NCBI RefSeq assembly: GCF_002831585.1
Contig: NZ_CP025113.1
Span: 2,356,001 to 2,420,000, forward strand
Reading direction: 5' to 3'
DNA from: Bradyrhizobium sp. SK17
Lineage (GTDB): Bacteria > Pseudomonadota > Alphaproteobacteria > Rhizobiales > Xanthobacteraceae
Length of the DNA: 64,000 nt
Position numbers and translations under genes: made by a program. The notes beneath the pieces are model-generated. The model saw only the letters and a program-made list of their open reading frames with translations, did not search any database and was not told the DNA's origin. Positions 36,530 to 44,600 of this stretch are shown here, piece after piece. Each line of letters starts with the position of its first letter. Position 1 is the stretch's first letter.

Positions 36530-37066
36530 GTGACAACCGCCACCGCCCATCCGTCGCATGCTTCCGCCGCCGTCAATCCAGCGCTGACCTCGGCGCTCGC
36601 GATTGCGGTGATCGCGGCGGCGACGCTGGCCGGCGCCTGGTTCTTCCAGCTGGTGCTGGAGATCATGCCCTGTCCGCTTTGTCTCGAGCAGCGCTATGCC
36701 TATTACCTCGCGGTCCCGCTCGGCGCCCTGGTTGCGGTGGCCGCCGCCCGCGGCGCGTCGCGGCCGGTGCTGCTCGCCGGGCTTGCGATCCTTGGCCTCG
36801 CCGCGCTCGCCAATGCCGGGCTCGGCGGCTATCACGCCGGCGTCGAATGGGGCTTCTGGCCGGGGCCGACCGATTGCACCGGCCCGATGGTGGATTTCGG
36901 CAAGGCCGGCTCGCTGCTGGAGCAACTCGACAAGGTCAAGGTGGTGCGCTGCGACGAGGTGCAGTTTCGCTTCCTCGGCGTCTCGCTGGCCGGCTACAAC
37001 GTGCTGATCTCGCTGCTGATGGCCGCGATCGCCGGCTGGGGCATGGTGAAGGCCGCGAAGGCCTGA
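36530..37066 (+). CDS. dsbB: Disulfide bond formation protein DsbB family
   Basis: 178 residues from GTG at 36530, which follows an AGGAGG Shine-Dalgarno at 36517-36522. Four transmembrane helices are visible. The quinone-side CPLC pair lies in EIMPCPLCLEQRYAYYL. The second pair is one Cys in GPTDCTGP and one in VRCDEVQF. It reoxidises periplasmic DsbA-type oxidases by passing electrons to quinone. A DsbA-like protein lies 6 kb away (43230). It is the first core gene right of the tRNA-Leu. Confidence 0.9.
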   Translation: MTTATAHPSHASAAVNPALTSALAIAVIAAATLAGAWFFQLVLEIMPCPLCLEQRYAYYLAVPLGALVAVAAARGASRPVLLAGLAILGLAALANAGLGGYHAGVEWGFWPGPTDCTGPMVDFGKAGSLLEQLDKVKVVRCDEVQFRFLGVSLAGYNVLISLLMAAIAGWGMVKAAKA

Positions 37067-37068
37067 CC

Positions 37069-37149
37069 TGTAGGGTGGGTTAGCCGAAGGCGTAACCCAC
37101 CCTGTCGCGGTGAGAAGGTGGTGGGTTACGCTTCGCTAACCCACCCTAC
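37069..37149. repeat. Palindromic intergenic repeat (GTAGGGTGGGTTAGC type)
   Basis: Two inversely oriented arms, GTAGGGTGGGTTAGC...GCGTAACCCACC and GGTGGGTTACGC...GCTAACCCACCCTAC, can fold into a long hairpin. It lies between the convergent dsbB and AbrB-type genes, where it may act as a bidirectional terminator. Repeats of this type are frequent in Bradyrhizobium. Confidence 0.8.
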
Positions 37150-37166
37150 GCTGCTGCGCTTTCCAG

Positions 37167-38252
37167 CTAATCGTCGACGTCGTCCTGCGGCCGTCCGAAC
37201 AGATGGATGATGCCAGGCGTCGAGATGGTGACGAACAGAAACCGTGACAGATGATGCGCCCCGACGAAGATCGGGTCGATGTGCAGTGTCAGCGCCAGCG
37301 CCAGCATCGCGTCCATCGCACCCGGCGCGAAGGCAACCACGACGTCGGCGAGCCGCACATGGGTGGTGAAGGCGATCACCGCGACGAACACGGCCGAGAT
37401 CAGGATGGCGATCGCAAACGAGCCGAGCCCGGCATTGACGTGGCTGAGCAGGGTCGAGGTCTTCATCCGCGCGAAGCGGGTGCCGATCAATGCGCCGATG
37501 CCGACCAGCGCGACATTGCGGAGCCAGGGCGGCAGGCCGCCATCGACCAGGCCGGAGCCGTGCAGCAGGCTGGAGGCGAGCATCGCGCCGAACATCCAGC
37601 TCGCCGGGAATTTGATCCAGCGCAGCAGCAGCGAGACGGCGACCGACGCCGCGACCAGAAGGATCAGGCCAAGCGGCGAGGCAACCGAGGTCGGCAAAGG
37701 CGGCGGCGCGGCATGCGTCACGCCGGTCAGCGCCAGCACCAGCGGCAGCGCCGCGGTCAGGATGATGACGCGCATGGTCTGCACCACGGCGATCGCCGCG
37801 ACGTCGGCGCCCTTTTCCGCGGCCAGGATGGTGATCTGCGAGAGCGCCCCGGGGCTGCCGGCGAGGAAGGCCGAGGTCTGGTCCCAGCCATGCACGCGCT
37901 GGAGGTACAGGCTCGAGCCGAAGGTGGCGCAGAACGTCGCCAGTGCCAGCAGGCCGATGGTGAGCGGATAGGAGCTCATGTGCTGCAACAATTGCTGCGA
38001 CATCAGCGAGCCCAGCGAAATGCCGAGCAGCAGCAGCACCGTCTGCGTCAGCACCGGCGGCACCGCGAGCGGCCGGCCGGCCAACGCCGCGATCCCGACC
38101 GCGCACATCGCCCCCGAGATCAGGCCGCCCGGCAATCCCGCCCACAGAAACAACAGGCCGCCGCCGGCGCCGATGACGAGAGTCTCGAGCCCGTTCAGGA
38201 CCTTGCTGCGGTCGGGAATGGCCAGGGCCATCGAAGCGCGGATCTGAGTCAC
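37167..38252 (-). CDS. AbrB-family (Gneg_AbrB_dup) integral membrane protein
   Basis: 361 residues with about ten hydrophobic helices in two related halves. Each half has a GxPGGLISGAM or FPASWMFGAMLASSLLHG block and a conserved acidic/His stretch (GAMDAMLALALTLHIDPIFVGAHHLSRFLF). This is the AbrB/ammonia-monooxygenase-regulator family of putative transporters (PF05145). Despite the name it is not a DNA-binding protein; the substrate is unknown. The start MTQIRASMALAIPDRSKV is reasonable. Confidence 0.85.
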   Translation of the reverse strand: MTQIRASMALAIPDRSKVLNGLETLVIGAGGGLLFLWAGLPGGLISGAMCAVGIAALAGRPLAVPPVLTQTVLLLLGISLGSLMSQQLLQHMSSYPLTIGLLALATFCATFGSSLYLQRVHGWDQTSAFLAGSPGALSQITILAAEKGADVAAIAVVQTMRVIILTAALPLVLALTGVTHAAPPPLPTSVASPLGLILLVAASVAVSLLLRWIKFPASWMFGAMLASSLLHGSGLVDGGLPPWLRNVALVGIGALIGTRFARMKTSTLLSHVNAGLGSFAIAILISAVFVAVIAFTTHVRLADVVVAFAPGAMDAMLALALTLHIDPIFVGAHHLSRFLFVTISTPGIIHLFGRPQDDVDD

Positions 38253-38409
38253 GCCGCGTTATGGCAAATTCGCACCCGCGGGACAATTGCAACCACGCGG
38301 TGCAGCAATGCACCGCCGACGGATTCACGCCGACAGCGCGGGCAGGGAGCGGCGCACGCGCCGCTCCGATGCCGTCGATGGCCGGAGCGGCGCGCTGGCC
38401 CTGCGGGCT

Positions 38410-38700
38410 TTACTGCTTGGTCGCCGGGGCGGCAGCCGGCGCGGCCTTGTCGCCGGCTTCCTTGATGCACGCTTTGCGAAACTTCTTGCGCTCCTTGCCC
38501 TTGAGGCCCTTCTCGTCGGCCTGCTTCGAGCAGTCAAGCGAAGCGGCGCTGCGCGGCTTGGCTTCCTTCGCCGGCTTGGCGGTGGTGGCGGCCGGGGCGG
38601 CCTCCTTGGCGGCCGGCGCGGCGGTTTGAGCAAAGGCTCCGCCCATCAGCAGCAGGGAGGCAACGGCGGTCGCGGTAGCGAGCGAGGAAATGGTCTTCAT
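38410..38700 (-). CDS. PsiF-type secreted protein
   Basis: 96 residues from ATG at 38700 after an AGGTGC site. A signal peptide (MKTISSLATATAVASLLLMGGAFA) is followed by an Ala/Lys/Pro-rich linker and one PsiF repeat: SLDCSKQADEKGLKGKERKKFRKACIKE, with two Cys. PsiF proteins are phosphate-starvation-inducible in enterobacteria; no Pho box was identified here. Function unknown. Confidence 0.8.
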   Translation of the reverse strand: MKTISSLATATAVASLLLMGGAFAQTAAPAAKEAAPAATTAKPAKEAKPRSAASLDCSKQADEKGLKGKERKKFRKACIKEAGDKAAPAAAPATKQ

Positions 38701-38879
38701 GGGGCACCTCGTGAGGAAAGGAGGCGGAAACGTCGCGCGGCGATGCTGAACCGTGGATGAACATGCCGCGATCCCGCCGCCACAATATTTTAGCGCGCGG
38801 GCGCAGCCGCACATTGTCGCAAGTCGGGGTTGCGCTAGGATAATGGTCTTATGCCAATGCGCCCCAAGGGAGACCAGGG

Positions 38880-39371
38880 ATGACCATTCAGACCAGATTG
38901 TTGTGTGCGATTGCGGTGTCGGGCTTTGCAGTCTTCGCGGCGAGCGCGCCGGCGCAGGCCCTGACCGCGCAGGAGTGCAGCGCCAAGTACCAGGCAGCCA
39001 AGTCGGCCGGCACCCTCAATGGCCAGAAGTGGAATGAATTCCGCAAGAGCCAGTGCAGTGCCGATGCGACGCCGGCTGCGGCCCCCGCCGCGCCGCCCCC
39101 AGCCGCCGCCGCGCCTGCCCCGGCCGCGCCGAAGGAAGCCAAGCGCGAAGCCGCCCCGGCTGCGGCCCCGGCCATGCCGGCGGGACCCGCGGTGTTTCCG
39201 AACGCCGTCGATCCCAAATACGCCAAGGAATCCGAAGGCAAGCAGCGCATGCACACCTGCGTCGACCAGTACAATGCCAACAAGACCACCGGCGGCAATG
39301 GCGGCCTGAAGTGGATCCAGAAGGGCGGCGGCTATTACAGCGAATGCAACAAGCGCCTGAAGGGCGCCTGA
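38880..39371 (+). CDS. Secreted Ala/Pro-rich protein with two cysteine modules
   Basis: 163 residues. A signal peptide ends SAPAQA. Module 1 is LTAQECSAKYQAAKSAGTLNG...FRKSQC, then comes a long Ala/Pro linker (about residues 60-100), and module 2 is MHTCVDQYNANKTTGGNGGLKW...YYSECNKRL. Both modules have a Cys pair and KYQAAK/QYNANK helices resembling PsiF repeats, so it is a divergent relative of the neighbouring gene at 38410. The two are divergently transcribed. Probably periplasmic, function unknown. Confidence 0.7.
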   Translation: MTIQTRLLCAIAVSGFAVFAASAPAQALTAQECSAKYQAAKSAGTLNGQKWNEFRKSQCSADATPAAAPAAPPPAAAAPAPAAPKEAKREAAPAAAPAMPAGPAVFPNAVDPKYAKESEGKQRMHTCVDQYNANKTTGGNGGLKWIQKGGGYYSECNKRLKGA

Positions 39372-39423
39372 GCGATTCGACGGTGATCCAAAGGGGGCGG
39401 CCGGCACCGAGCTGGCCGCCCTT

Positions 39424-39981
39424 TCATTTGCCGTCGTCGAGCAACTTGTCCGCCGATCGGGCCAGCAATTGCGCGCGCTTGCGCGGGCCGCGTTCGAGAA
39501 ACAGCAGGCTCTGGCCGAAGATGAAGCAGTAGAACAGGAAGGCCTGGGCGTCGGCCTCGTCGGTGGGCAGGCCGGTGGCGCGATAGAGCTGGCCGACATT
39601 CTTCAGCCGTGCGGCGTCGACGCTCGCGGCGGCGGCCGCGGCGGCCTCGTCGGTGCGCGCCCATTGCCGGATCGCGAGCTCGATCGCCATCGCCTCGGTG
39701 TTCATGCGCTCGGAATACAGCGTGATGATCGCCTTCAGCCGCTCCCGCGCGCTCGCGCCGTCGAGCGCGGTCTGCTTCTCGATCGTGGCGATGCGGCCAT
39801 CGCGCCAGCGCGTCAGCATGGCCTCCAGCAGCGCGGCGCGATCCCGGAAGCGGCGGTAGAAGCCGCCCTTGGTGACGCCGAGATTCTTCGCCAGCACCTC
39901 GACCCGCACGCCGTCGATGCCGCTATGCGCCAGTTCGGCGAAGCCCGCCGCGAGCCAGACATCGCCCTTGTTCTCAGTCAT
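39424..39981 (-). CDS. TetR-family transcriptional repressor
   Basis: 185 residues. The N-terminal HTH is AGFAELAHSGIDGVRVEVLAKNLGVTKGGFYRRFRDRAALLEAML, the classical TetR DNA-binding domain. The C-terminal ligand region is helical. It is divergent from two thioesterase genes, with two palindromic sites in the 92-bp gap, so it probably represses both sides and responds to an acyl-CoA or aromatic ligand. The ligand is inference. Confidence 0.9.
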   Translation of the reverse strand: MTENKGDVWLAAGFAELAHSGIDGVRVEVLAKNLGVTKGGFYRRFRDRAALLEAMLTRWRDGRIATIEKQTALDGASARERLKAIITLYSERMNTEAMAIELAIRQWARTDEAAAAAAASVDAARLKNVGQLYRATGLPTDEADAQAFLFYCFIFGQSLLFLERGPRKRAQLLARSADKLLDDGK

Positions 39982-40003
39982 GTGATCTCCGGGGACCTCC
40001 CCT

Positions 40004-40055
40004 GATACGCCACCGTATTGCTAGCCCGGCTCGGCCTTGATACGCTACCGTATCA
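40004..40055. promoter_or_regulatory. Duplicated TetR operator (GATACG-N4-CGTAT)
   Basis: Site 1 GATACGCCACCGTATT (40004-40019) and site 2 TGATACGCTACCGTATCA (40038-40055). The second is a perfect 7+7 inverted repeat around CTAC and the first has one mismatch in the outer arm. Their centres are 35 bp apart. They lie exactly between the TetR and thioesterase genes. Confidence 0.8.
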
Positions 40056-40073
40056 GACATCGGGGAGGGTTCG

Positions 40074-40508
40074 ATGGAGGGCGAGGCGACCTATCGCGGC
40101 ACGGTCTATCCCTGGCACTGCGATCATATCGGCCACATGAACGTCATGTGGTATGTCGGCAAGTTCGACGAGGCGAGCTGGAACATGTTCGCGCGGCTCG
40201 GCTTGACGCCGAGCTATCTGCGCGAGTCCGGTCGCGGCATGGCCGCCGTGCAGCAGAACATCTCCTACAAGCGCGAGCTGTTCGCCGGCGACCTCGTCGA
40301 GGTCAAGAGCCGGCTGGTCGAGTTTCGCGACAAGTCGATCCGCATCCTGCACGAGATGCGCAACGCGGAGACCGGCGAGATCGCCGCGACCTGCGAGATC
40401 GCGGCCGTGCACATCGATCGCACCGCGCGCCAGTCGACGCCGTTTGCGCCGGCGATCCGCTATGCGGCGATGCCGCATCTCGTTCCGTCCGAGCCGGTGA
40501 GCGCGTGA
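40074..40508 (+). CDS. Acyl-CoA thioesterase, 4-hydroxybenzoyl-CoA thioesterase type
   Basis: 144 residues, hotdog fold. YPWHCDHIGHMNVMWYVGKFDEASWNMF contains the Asp-His-x-x-H-M-N active-site pattern (Asp about residue 17). AVQQNISYKRELFAGDLVEVKS is the second conserved strand-turn. It starts 5 bp after a GGGGAGGG Shine-Dalgarno. It hydrolyses short or aromatic acyl-CoA esters. It is followed by an overlapping second thioesterase gene and is controlled by the adjacent TetR. Confidence 0.85.
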   Translation: MEGEATYRGTVYPWHCDHIGHMNVMWYVGKFDEASWNMFARLGLTPSYLRESGRGMAAVQQNISYKRELFAGDLVEVKSRLVEFRDKSIRILHEMRNAETGEIAATCEIAAVHIDRTARQSTPFAPAIRYAAMPHLVPSEPVSA

Positions 40509-40960
40509 CCGCCATGTCCGGCTTCGAACCCAGGAATCCCGACTATCGCGCGGTCGCGACCGAGACGTTCGAGCGCCAGCGCGCGATGCGGACGCTTGGC
40601 ATTTCGATCGCGCGCATGGAGCTGGGCGAGGTCGATCTCGCGATGCCCTACGCGCCGGAGTTCACCCAGCAGAACGGCTTCATGCATGCCGGAATCATCA
40701 CCGCGGGTCTCGACAATGCCTGCGGGATTGCCGCCTTCACGCTGATGCCTGAAGGCTCCGACATCCTCACCGTGGAGTTCAAGACCAATCTGCTGGCGCC
40801 GGCGCGCGGTGAGCGCTTCCTGTTCCGCGGCGTCGTGGTCAAGCCCGGCCGCACGCTGACCGTCTGCGACGGCCGCGCCTATGCCGTGCAGGACGGCGTC
40901 GAAACCCTGGTCGCGACCATGACCGGCACCCTGATGGCGCTGCCGCGGCGGGAGGGGTAG
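40505..40960 (+). CDS. PaaI-family acyl-CoA thioesterase
   Basis: The start is GTG at 40505, overlapping the previous TGA (GTGA), or ATG at 40514. About 150 residues with a second hotdog domain: QQNGFMHAGIITAGLDNACGIAAFTLMP (the HGG-like HAG turn of PaaI thioesterases) and TVEFKTNLLAPARGERFLFRG. It is translationally coupled to the first thioesterase. The pair may act together in aromatic or fatty acyl-CoA recycling. Confidence 0.8.
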   Translation: MTAMSGFEPRNPDYRAVATETFERQRAMRTLGISIARMELGEVDLAMPYAPEFTQQNGFMHAGIITAGLDNACGIAAFTLMPEGSDILTVEFKTNLLAPARGERFLFRGVVVKPGRTLTVCDGRAYAVQDGVETLVATMTGTLMALPRREG

Positions 40961-40985
40961 ACGAGGAAGCGCAAGGCCCATCACC

Positions 40986-41085
40986 GTCATGCTGAGGAGC
41001 GCGCAGCGCGTCTCGAAGCATGCACGGCCCGGCTGGTGGCCATCGATCCTTCGAGACGCGCTGCGCGCTCCTCAGGATGACGGGT
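40986..41085. repeat. Palindromic repeat (GAGGAGCGCGCAGCGCGTCTCGAA type)
   Basis: Long inverted repeat: left arm CTGAGGAGCGCGCAGCGC, right arm GCGCTGCGCGCTCCTCAG, separated by about 50 bp. A common Bradyrhizobium intergenic element; it may form a cruciform or mRNA hairpin after the thioesterase operon. Confidence 0.8.
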
Positions 41086-41213
41086 TTGAGAAGGCGCAAC
41101 GGGTCTGAGAGGGAGCGAGTGCTCAGCATTTGCGCACGCGCTTCGGGCCGACACATTGACAAGCCTTCCGCGCAACGACCTGATAGGCGCATGCTTCGCG
41201 CGAGCGCCCTGTC

Positions 41214-41603
41214 ATGATCGCCAGCCTCAGCCTGATCCTGCTCTGCCAACTCGCCGGTGAGGTTGCCGTGCGCGCGCTCGCGGTGCCGGTGCCCGGCCCG
41301 GTGGTTGGCCTCGTGTTGTTGCTGTTGCTGCTGCTGGCACGCGACCGATATCCGGCGCTGGCACGCGGGCCGCTCGGCAATGACGGCGTCGAGAACGCGA
41401 GCCGCGGCATGCTGGCCAACCTCTCGCTGCTGTTCATTCCGGCCGGCGTCGGTGTGGTGCAGAAGCTCGATCTGCTCGCCGAGCATGGTGTCGCGATCCT
41501 GGTGATCCTCGCAGTGTCGGTCATCGTCACGCTGCTGGCGACGGTCGCGACCTTCGTTGCGGCGAGCAGCCTGTTGTCGCGCGAGGAGGAGACGCCGCCG
41601 TGA
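41214..41603 (+). CDS. CidA/LrgA-family holin-like protein
   Basis: 129 residues with four hydrophobic helices. LILLCQLAGEVAVRALAVPVPGPVVGLVLLLLLLL is the conserved first half, and GMLANLSLLFIPAGVGVV the second, including the LxxLFIPAGVG motif. It overlaps the next gene by 4 bp. The family is discussed as holin-like membrane proteins or by-product (pyruvate, glycolate) transport components acting with CidB/LrgB. Confidence 0.9.
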   Translation: MIASLSLILLCQLAGEVAVRALAVPVPGPVVGLVLLLLLLLARDRYPALARGPLGNDGVENASRGMLANLSLLFIPAGVGVVQKLDLLAEHGVAILVILAVSVIVTLLATVATFVAASSLLSREEETPP

Positions 41604-42322
41604 GCGACAACCCGTTCGCGCTCTGGGTCTATCTCTCGCAGTCGCCGCTGCTCTGGTTGACGGTGACGCTCGTGACCTATGCAGTAACCGACGCGGTGTC
41701 GTTGCGGACCCACCGGCATCCGCTCGCCAATCCGGTGCTGCATTCACTCTGGATCATCGGCCTGTTCCTGCTGCTGACCAACACGTCCTACACCACCTAT
41801 TTCGCCGGTGCGCAGTTCGTGCATTTCCTGCTCGGTCCGGCGACGGTGGCGCTGGCGGTGCCGCTCTACGAGAACCGCAGGCGGGTCGCGGCCGCGGTGC
41901 TGCCGATGCTGGTCGCGCTCGCGGTCGGCTCGCTCACCGCGATCGTCTCGGTGGTGCTGCTGGCGAAGGCCTTCGGCCTGCCACGCGACATCATCCTGTC
42001 ACTGGCGCCGAAATCGGTCACCGCCGGCGTCGCGATGGGCATCAGCGAATCGCTGCATGCCGATCCCTCGCTGACCGCGGTGTCGGTGATCCTCACCGGC
42101 ATCATGGGGGCGATCATCGTCACGCCCTTGATGAACCTCACCGGGATCACCGATTATCGCGGCCGCGGCTTTGCCGCCGGGATCGCCGCCCATGGCATTG
42201 GCACCGCGCGGGCGTTCCAGGTCGACGAGGTGGCGGGCGTCTTCGCCGGCATCGCGATGAGCCTGAATGCGCTGGTCACCTCGCTGCTGGTGCCGCTGGC
42301 CGTGACATATTTGCTGCGCTGA
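41600..42322 (+). CDS. CidB/LrgB-family membrane protein
   Basis: 240 residues, about seven hydrophobic helices. LLTNTSYTTYFAGAQFVHFLLGPATVALAVPLY and LAPKSVTAGVAMGISESLHADPSLTAVSVILTGIMGA are characteristic of LrgB, as is GIAAHGIGTARAF. It is translationally coupled (ATGA-type 4-bp overlap) to the CidA/LrgA gene. Partner component of the same putative export system. Confidence 0.92.
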   Translation: MSDNPFALWVYLSQSPLLWLTVTLVTYAVTDAVSLRTHRHPLANPVLHSLWIIGLFLLLTNTSYTTYFAGAQFVHFLLGPATVALAVPLYENRRRVAAAVLPMLVALAVGSLTAIVSVVLLAKAFGLPRDIILSLAPKSVTAGVAMGISESLHADPSLTAVSVILTGIMGAIIVTPLMNLTGITDYRGRGFAAGIAAHGIGTARAFQVDEVAGVFAGIAMSLNALVTSLLVPLAVTYLLR

Positions 42323-42410
42323 CTGCGGTTGCAGGGCAGTTTTGTGCTGTTGGTATGGCGTCAGATAGCAAATCCTTCTAGGGTACCGCCTCAAACGCGA
42401 GTCTATTCCC

Positions 42411-43193
42411 TTGGTCTTCTCCGCAACTCAAAGCGTGCTTGGGCTGGTATCCGGCATGCTGGTCGGCTTTTCGCTGGGCCTCGTCGGCGGCGGCGGGTCG
42501 ATCCTGGCCGTGCCGCTGATGGTCTATGTGGTCGGGGTGCCCCAGCCGCATGTCGCGATCGGCACCTCGGCGATCGCTGTCGCCGCCAACGCCGCCATCA
42601 ACCTGTCCAACCATGCTCGCGGCGGCACCGTGATATGGTCCTGCGCGCTGGTGTTCGCGCTGTCGGGCATGTTCGGCGCTTTCGGCGGCTCGATCCTCGG
42701 CAAGATGCTGGACGGGCAGAAGCTGCTGGCGCTGTTCTCGCTGGTGATGCTGGTCATCGCCGGCCTGATGCTGAAGACCCGCGCGCGGGTCGGGCTGACC
42801 GACGTCAAGATCTCGATGTCCAACATGCCCGCGATCGTGGGCCTCGGACTGGCCACCGGAACCATGTCCGGCTTCTTTGGCATCGGCGGTGGATTCCTGA
42901 TCGTGCCCGCGTTGATGCTGGCGACCGGGATGCCGATCATGAACGCGGTCAGTTCCTCGCTGGTGGCCGTGACCGCCTTTGGCATGACCACGGCCCTGAG
43001 CTATGCGTGGTCCGGGCTGGTGTCATGGGGCCTGGCGGGGCTATTCGTCGCCGGCGGCATCGCGGGCGGCCTGCTGGGCACCCGCAGCGCCCGGCACCTG
43101 TCGGAACGGCGCGGCGCGCTGAATATCGTGTTTGCGACTGTGATTATCGTCGTGGCGATCTATATGCTGCTGCGTAACATCAATCTGTCCTGA
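42411..43193 (+). CDS. TauE/SafE-family sulfite/organosulfonate exporter-like permease
   Basis: 260 residues starting at TTG 42411. No better ATG precedes the first helix, so the start is uncertain. Two related halves of about four helices: MLVGFSLGLVGGGGSILAVPLMVYVVG and LGLATGTMSGFFGIGGGFLIVPALML are the duplicated GGGG-motif segments of TauE/SafE. The substrate is unknown, probably a small anion. Ends 36 bp before the DsbA-like gene. Confidence 0.88.
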   Translation: MVFSATQSVLGLVSGMLVGFSLGLVGGGGSILAVPLMVYVVGVPQPHVAIGTSAIAVAANAAINLSNHARGGTVIWSCALVFALSGMFGAFGGSILGKMLDGQKLLALFSLVMLVIAGLMLKTRARVGLTDVKISMSNMPAIVGLGLATGTMSGFFGIGGGFLIVPALMLATGMPIMNAVSSSLVAVTAFGMTTALSYAWSGLVSWGLAGLFVAGGIAGGLLGTRSARHLSERRGALNIVFATVIIVVAIYMLLRNINLS

Positions 43194-43229
43194 ACGTAGA
43201 AGGGCGAGCAGCCCTTGCGAAAGCCAGCC

Positions 43230-43907
43230 ATGAACCAATTGACCAAATCGCCCCTGATCGACGCCGGCGCCAGCCGCCGCGGTGCGCTCGGCCTGATCGG
43301 TGCCGGCATCGCGCTGCTGGCCGCGGGCGGCGTGCGCGCTGACGACGACAAGGTCCTGACCGAGGAGCAGGTGCTGCGCGATCCGGAGATTCCCGTGATC
43401 GGCAACCCCAAGGGCGACATCACCATCGTCGAATGGTTCGACTACAATTGCCCGTATTGCCGCAAGCTTGCGCCGGAGCTCCGCCAGGTGGTGCAGGACG
43501 ACGGCAAGGTCCGCCTGGTGCTGAAGGACTGGCCGATCCTCGGGCCGGTGTCCAAGGTCGCGGCGCGGATGGCGCTGGCGGCGAAGTACCAGGACAAGTT
43601 CGAAGCCGCGCATGAAGCGATGATCTCGGTCAATTCGCGCATCACCGAGCCGCGCATCACCGAACTGCTCTCGGGCGCCGGTCTCGACATGGACCGGCTG
43701 AAGAAGGATCTCGACGCCAACGCCAAGGCGATCGACGCGCTCCTGTCCCGCAACAACGAGCAGGCGCTGGCGTTCGGCTTCAACGGCACGCCGTCATTCA
43801 TCGTCGGCAAGTATCGCGTGCCCGGCGTGCTTAGCATCGACCAGTTCGAGCAGGTGATCGCGGACGCCCGCAAGGCCAATATGGGCCGCAAGACCGAGCA
43901 GAACTAA
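43230..43907 (+). CDS. DsbA-family thiol:disulfide oxidoreductase
   Basis: 225 residues from ATG 43230. The leader SRRGALGLIGAGIALLAAGGVRA has a twin-Arg pattern, so Tat export is possible. A thioredoxin-fold DsbA domain has the catalytic pair in WFDYNCPYCRKLAPEL (about residue 75) and the cis-Pro loop in FNGTPSFIVGKY (about 188). It oxidises or isomerises periplasmic protein thiols. DsbB at 36530 could recharge it. It lies 36 bp after the TauE gene on the same strand, possibly co-transcribed. Confidence 0.9.
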   Translation: MNQLTKSPLIDAGASRRGALGLIGAGIALLAAGGVRADDDKVLTEEQVLRDPEIPVIGNPKGDITIVEWFDYNCPYCRKLAPELRQVVQDDGKVRLVLKDWPILGPVSKVAARMALAAKYQDKFEAAHEAMISVNSRITEPRITELLSGAGLDMDRLKKDLDANAKAIDALLSRNNEQALAFGFNGTPSFIVGKYRVPGVLSIDQFEQVIADARKANMGRKTEQN

Positions 43908-43923
43908 GCGCCTTCGCGTTCGC

Positions 43924-44526
43924 TCACGCGGAGCCCTTGCGCTTGGCATAAGCGCGCCGCGCCCGCTCGCGATTGCCGCAGACTTCGCTCGAACACCATC
44001 TGCGGGTCCGGTTCGGGCTCTCGTCGACGAAGAACCAGCCGCAGCCGTCAGCCTCGCAGCATCCGATCCGCCTGGCATCGTCGGAGGCGAGCAGCGCCGT
44101 CAGCGACCAGAGCACCGGCCATAACGGCTCCTTCAGGTCGATCCCCGCCAGCGCATGGCGATATGCTCGATCCTGCCGCACCAGGTCGGGCTGCCGGGGC
44201 GCCACTGAGAGCAATTGATTGACCAGACGAAGGTCCGCACCGCGACCGTCGCGCAGCGCATCCGAGATGGTCCAGATGTCGCGGCGCAGCTCATACGCCG
44301 TCTGCATCGCGGCTGCGGCCTCGCTGCTTGCCGAACGTGCTCTCAGCTTCCTGGTCGCGGCAAGCGGCAAGGTCCCGCGGCGTTCGCTCCAGGACAGCAG
44401 CGCCGCATAATCCGGGATCAGCTCCTGCGGATCGTCCGAGGTGCGCCAGTCCAGCGTGTTCGCGAAGTCAAGGCAGACCCGTCCACCGAAAAACTGGGTC
44501 GCTGCCCGCGCGGGATCTCTTGACAT
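43924..44526 (-). CDS. CGNR zinc-finger (ABATE domain) transcriptional regulator
   Basis: About 200 residues; ATG 44526 is better spaced from AGAGG than GTG 44529. The N-terminal ABATE ligand-binding domain has GGRVCLDFANTLDWR. The C-terminal zinc finger has CEADGCGWFFVDESPNRTRRWCSSEVCGNRERARR, with four Cys (C-x4-C, C-x3-C) and the CGNR signature that binds DNA. Divergent from azlC with an 18-bp perfect palindrome between, so a likely regulator of azlCD and of itself. Confidence 0.9.
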   Translation of the reverse strand: MSRDPARAATQFFGGRVCLDFANTLDWRTSDDPQELIPDYAALLSWSERRGTLPLAATRKLRARSASSEAAAAMQTAYELRRDIWTISDALRDGRGADLRLVNQLLSVAPRQPDLVRQDRAYRHALAGIDLKEPLWPVLWSLTALLASDDARRIGCCEADGCGWFFVDESPNRTRRWCSSEVCGNRERARRAYAKRKGSA

Positions 44527-44550
44527 CACGGCCTCTCACAAAGTCTAATC

Positions 44551-44568
44551 TAATGGTCATGACCATTA
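44551..44568. promoter_or_regulatory. Perfect 18-bp palindrome, probable operator
   Basis: TAATGGTCATGACCATTA is its own reverse complement. It lies 25 bp upstream of the CGNR regulator start and 32 bp before the preferred azlC start at 44601. It contains an in-frame ATG that could be mistaken for the azlC start. Confidence 0.75.
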
Positions 44569-44600
44569 CAAGTGCTCGCCGCTCGCCAGGTGCCCCAACG

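Noticed and set aside
37251..38465. Long rightward frame opposite the AbrB-type membrane gene
   Set aside because: It is a high-GC antisense frame very rich in Arg, Gln and His. The leftward frame has proper transmembrane helices and family motifs.
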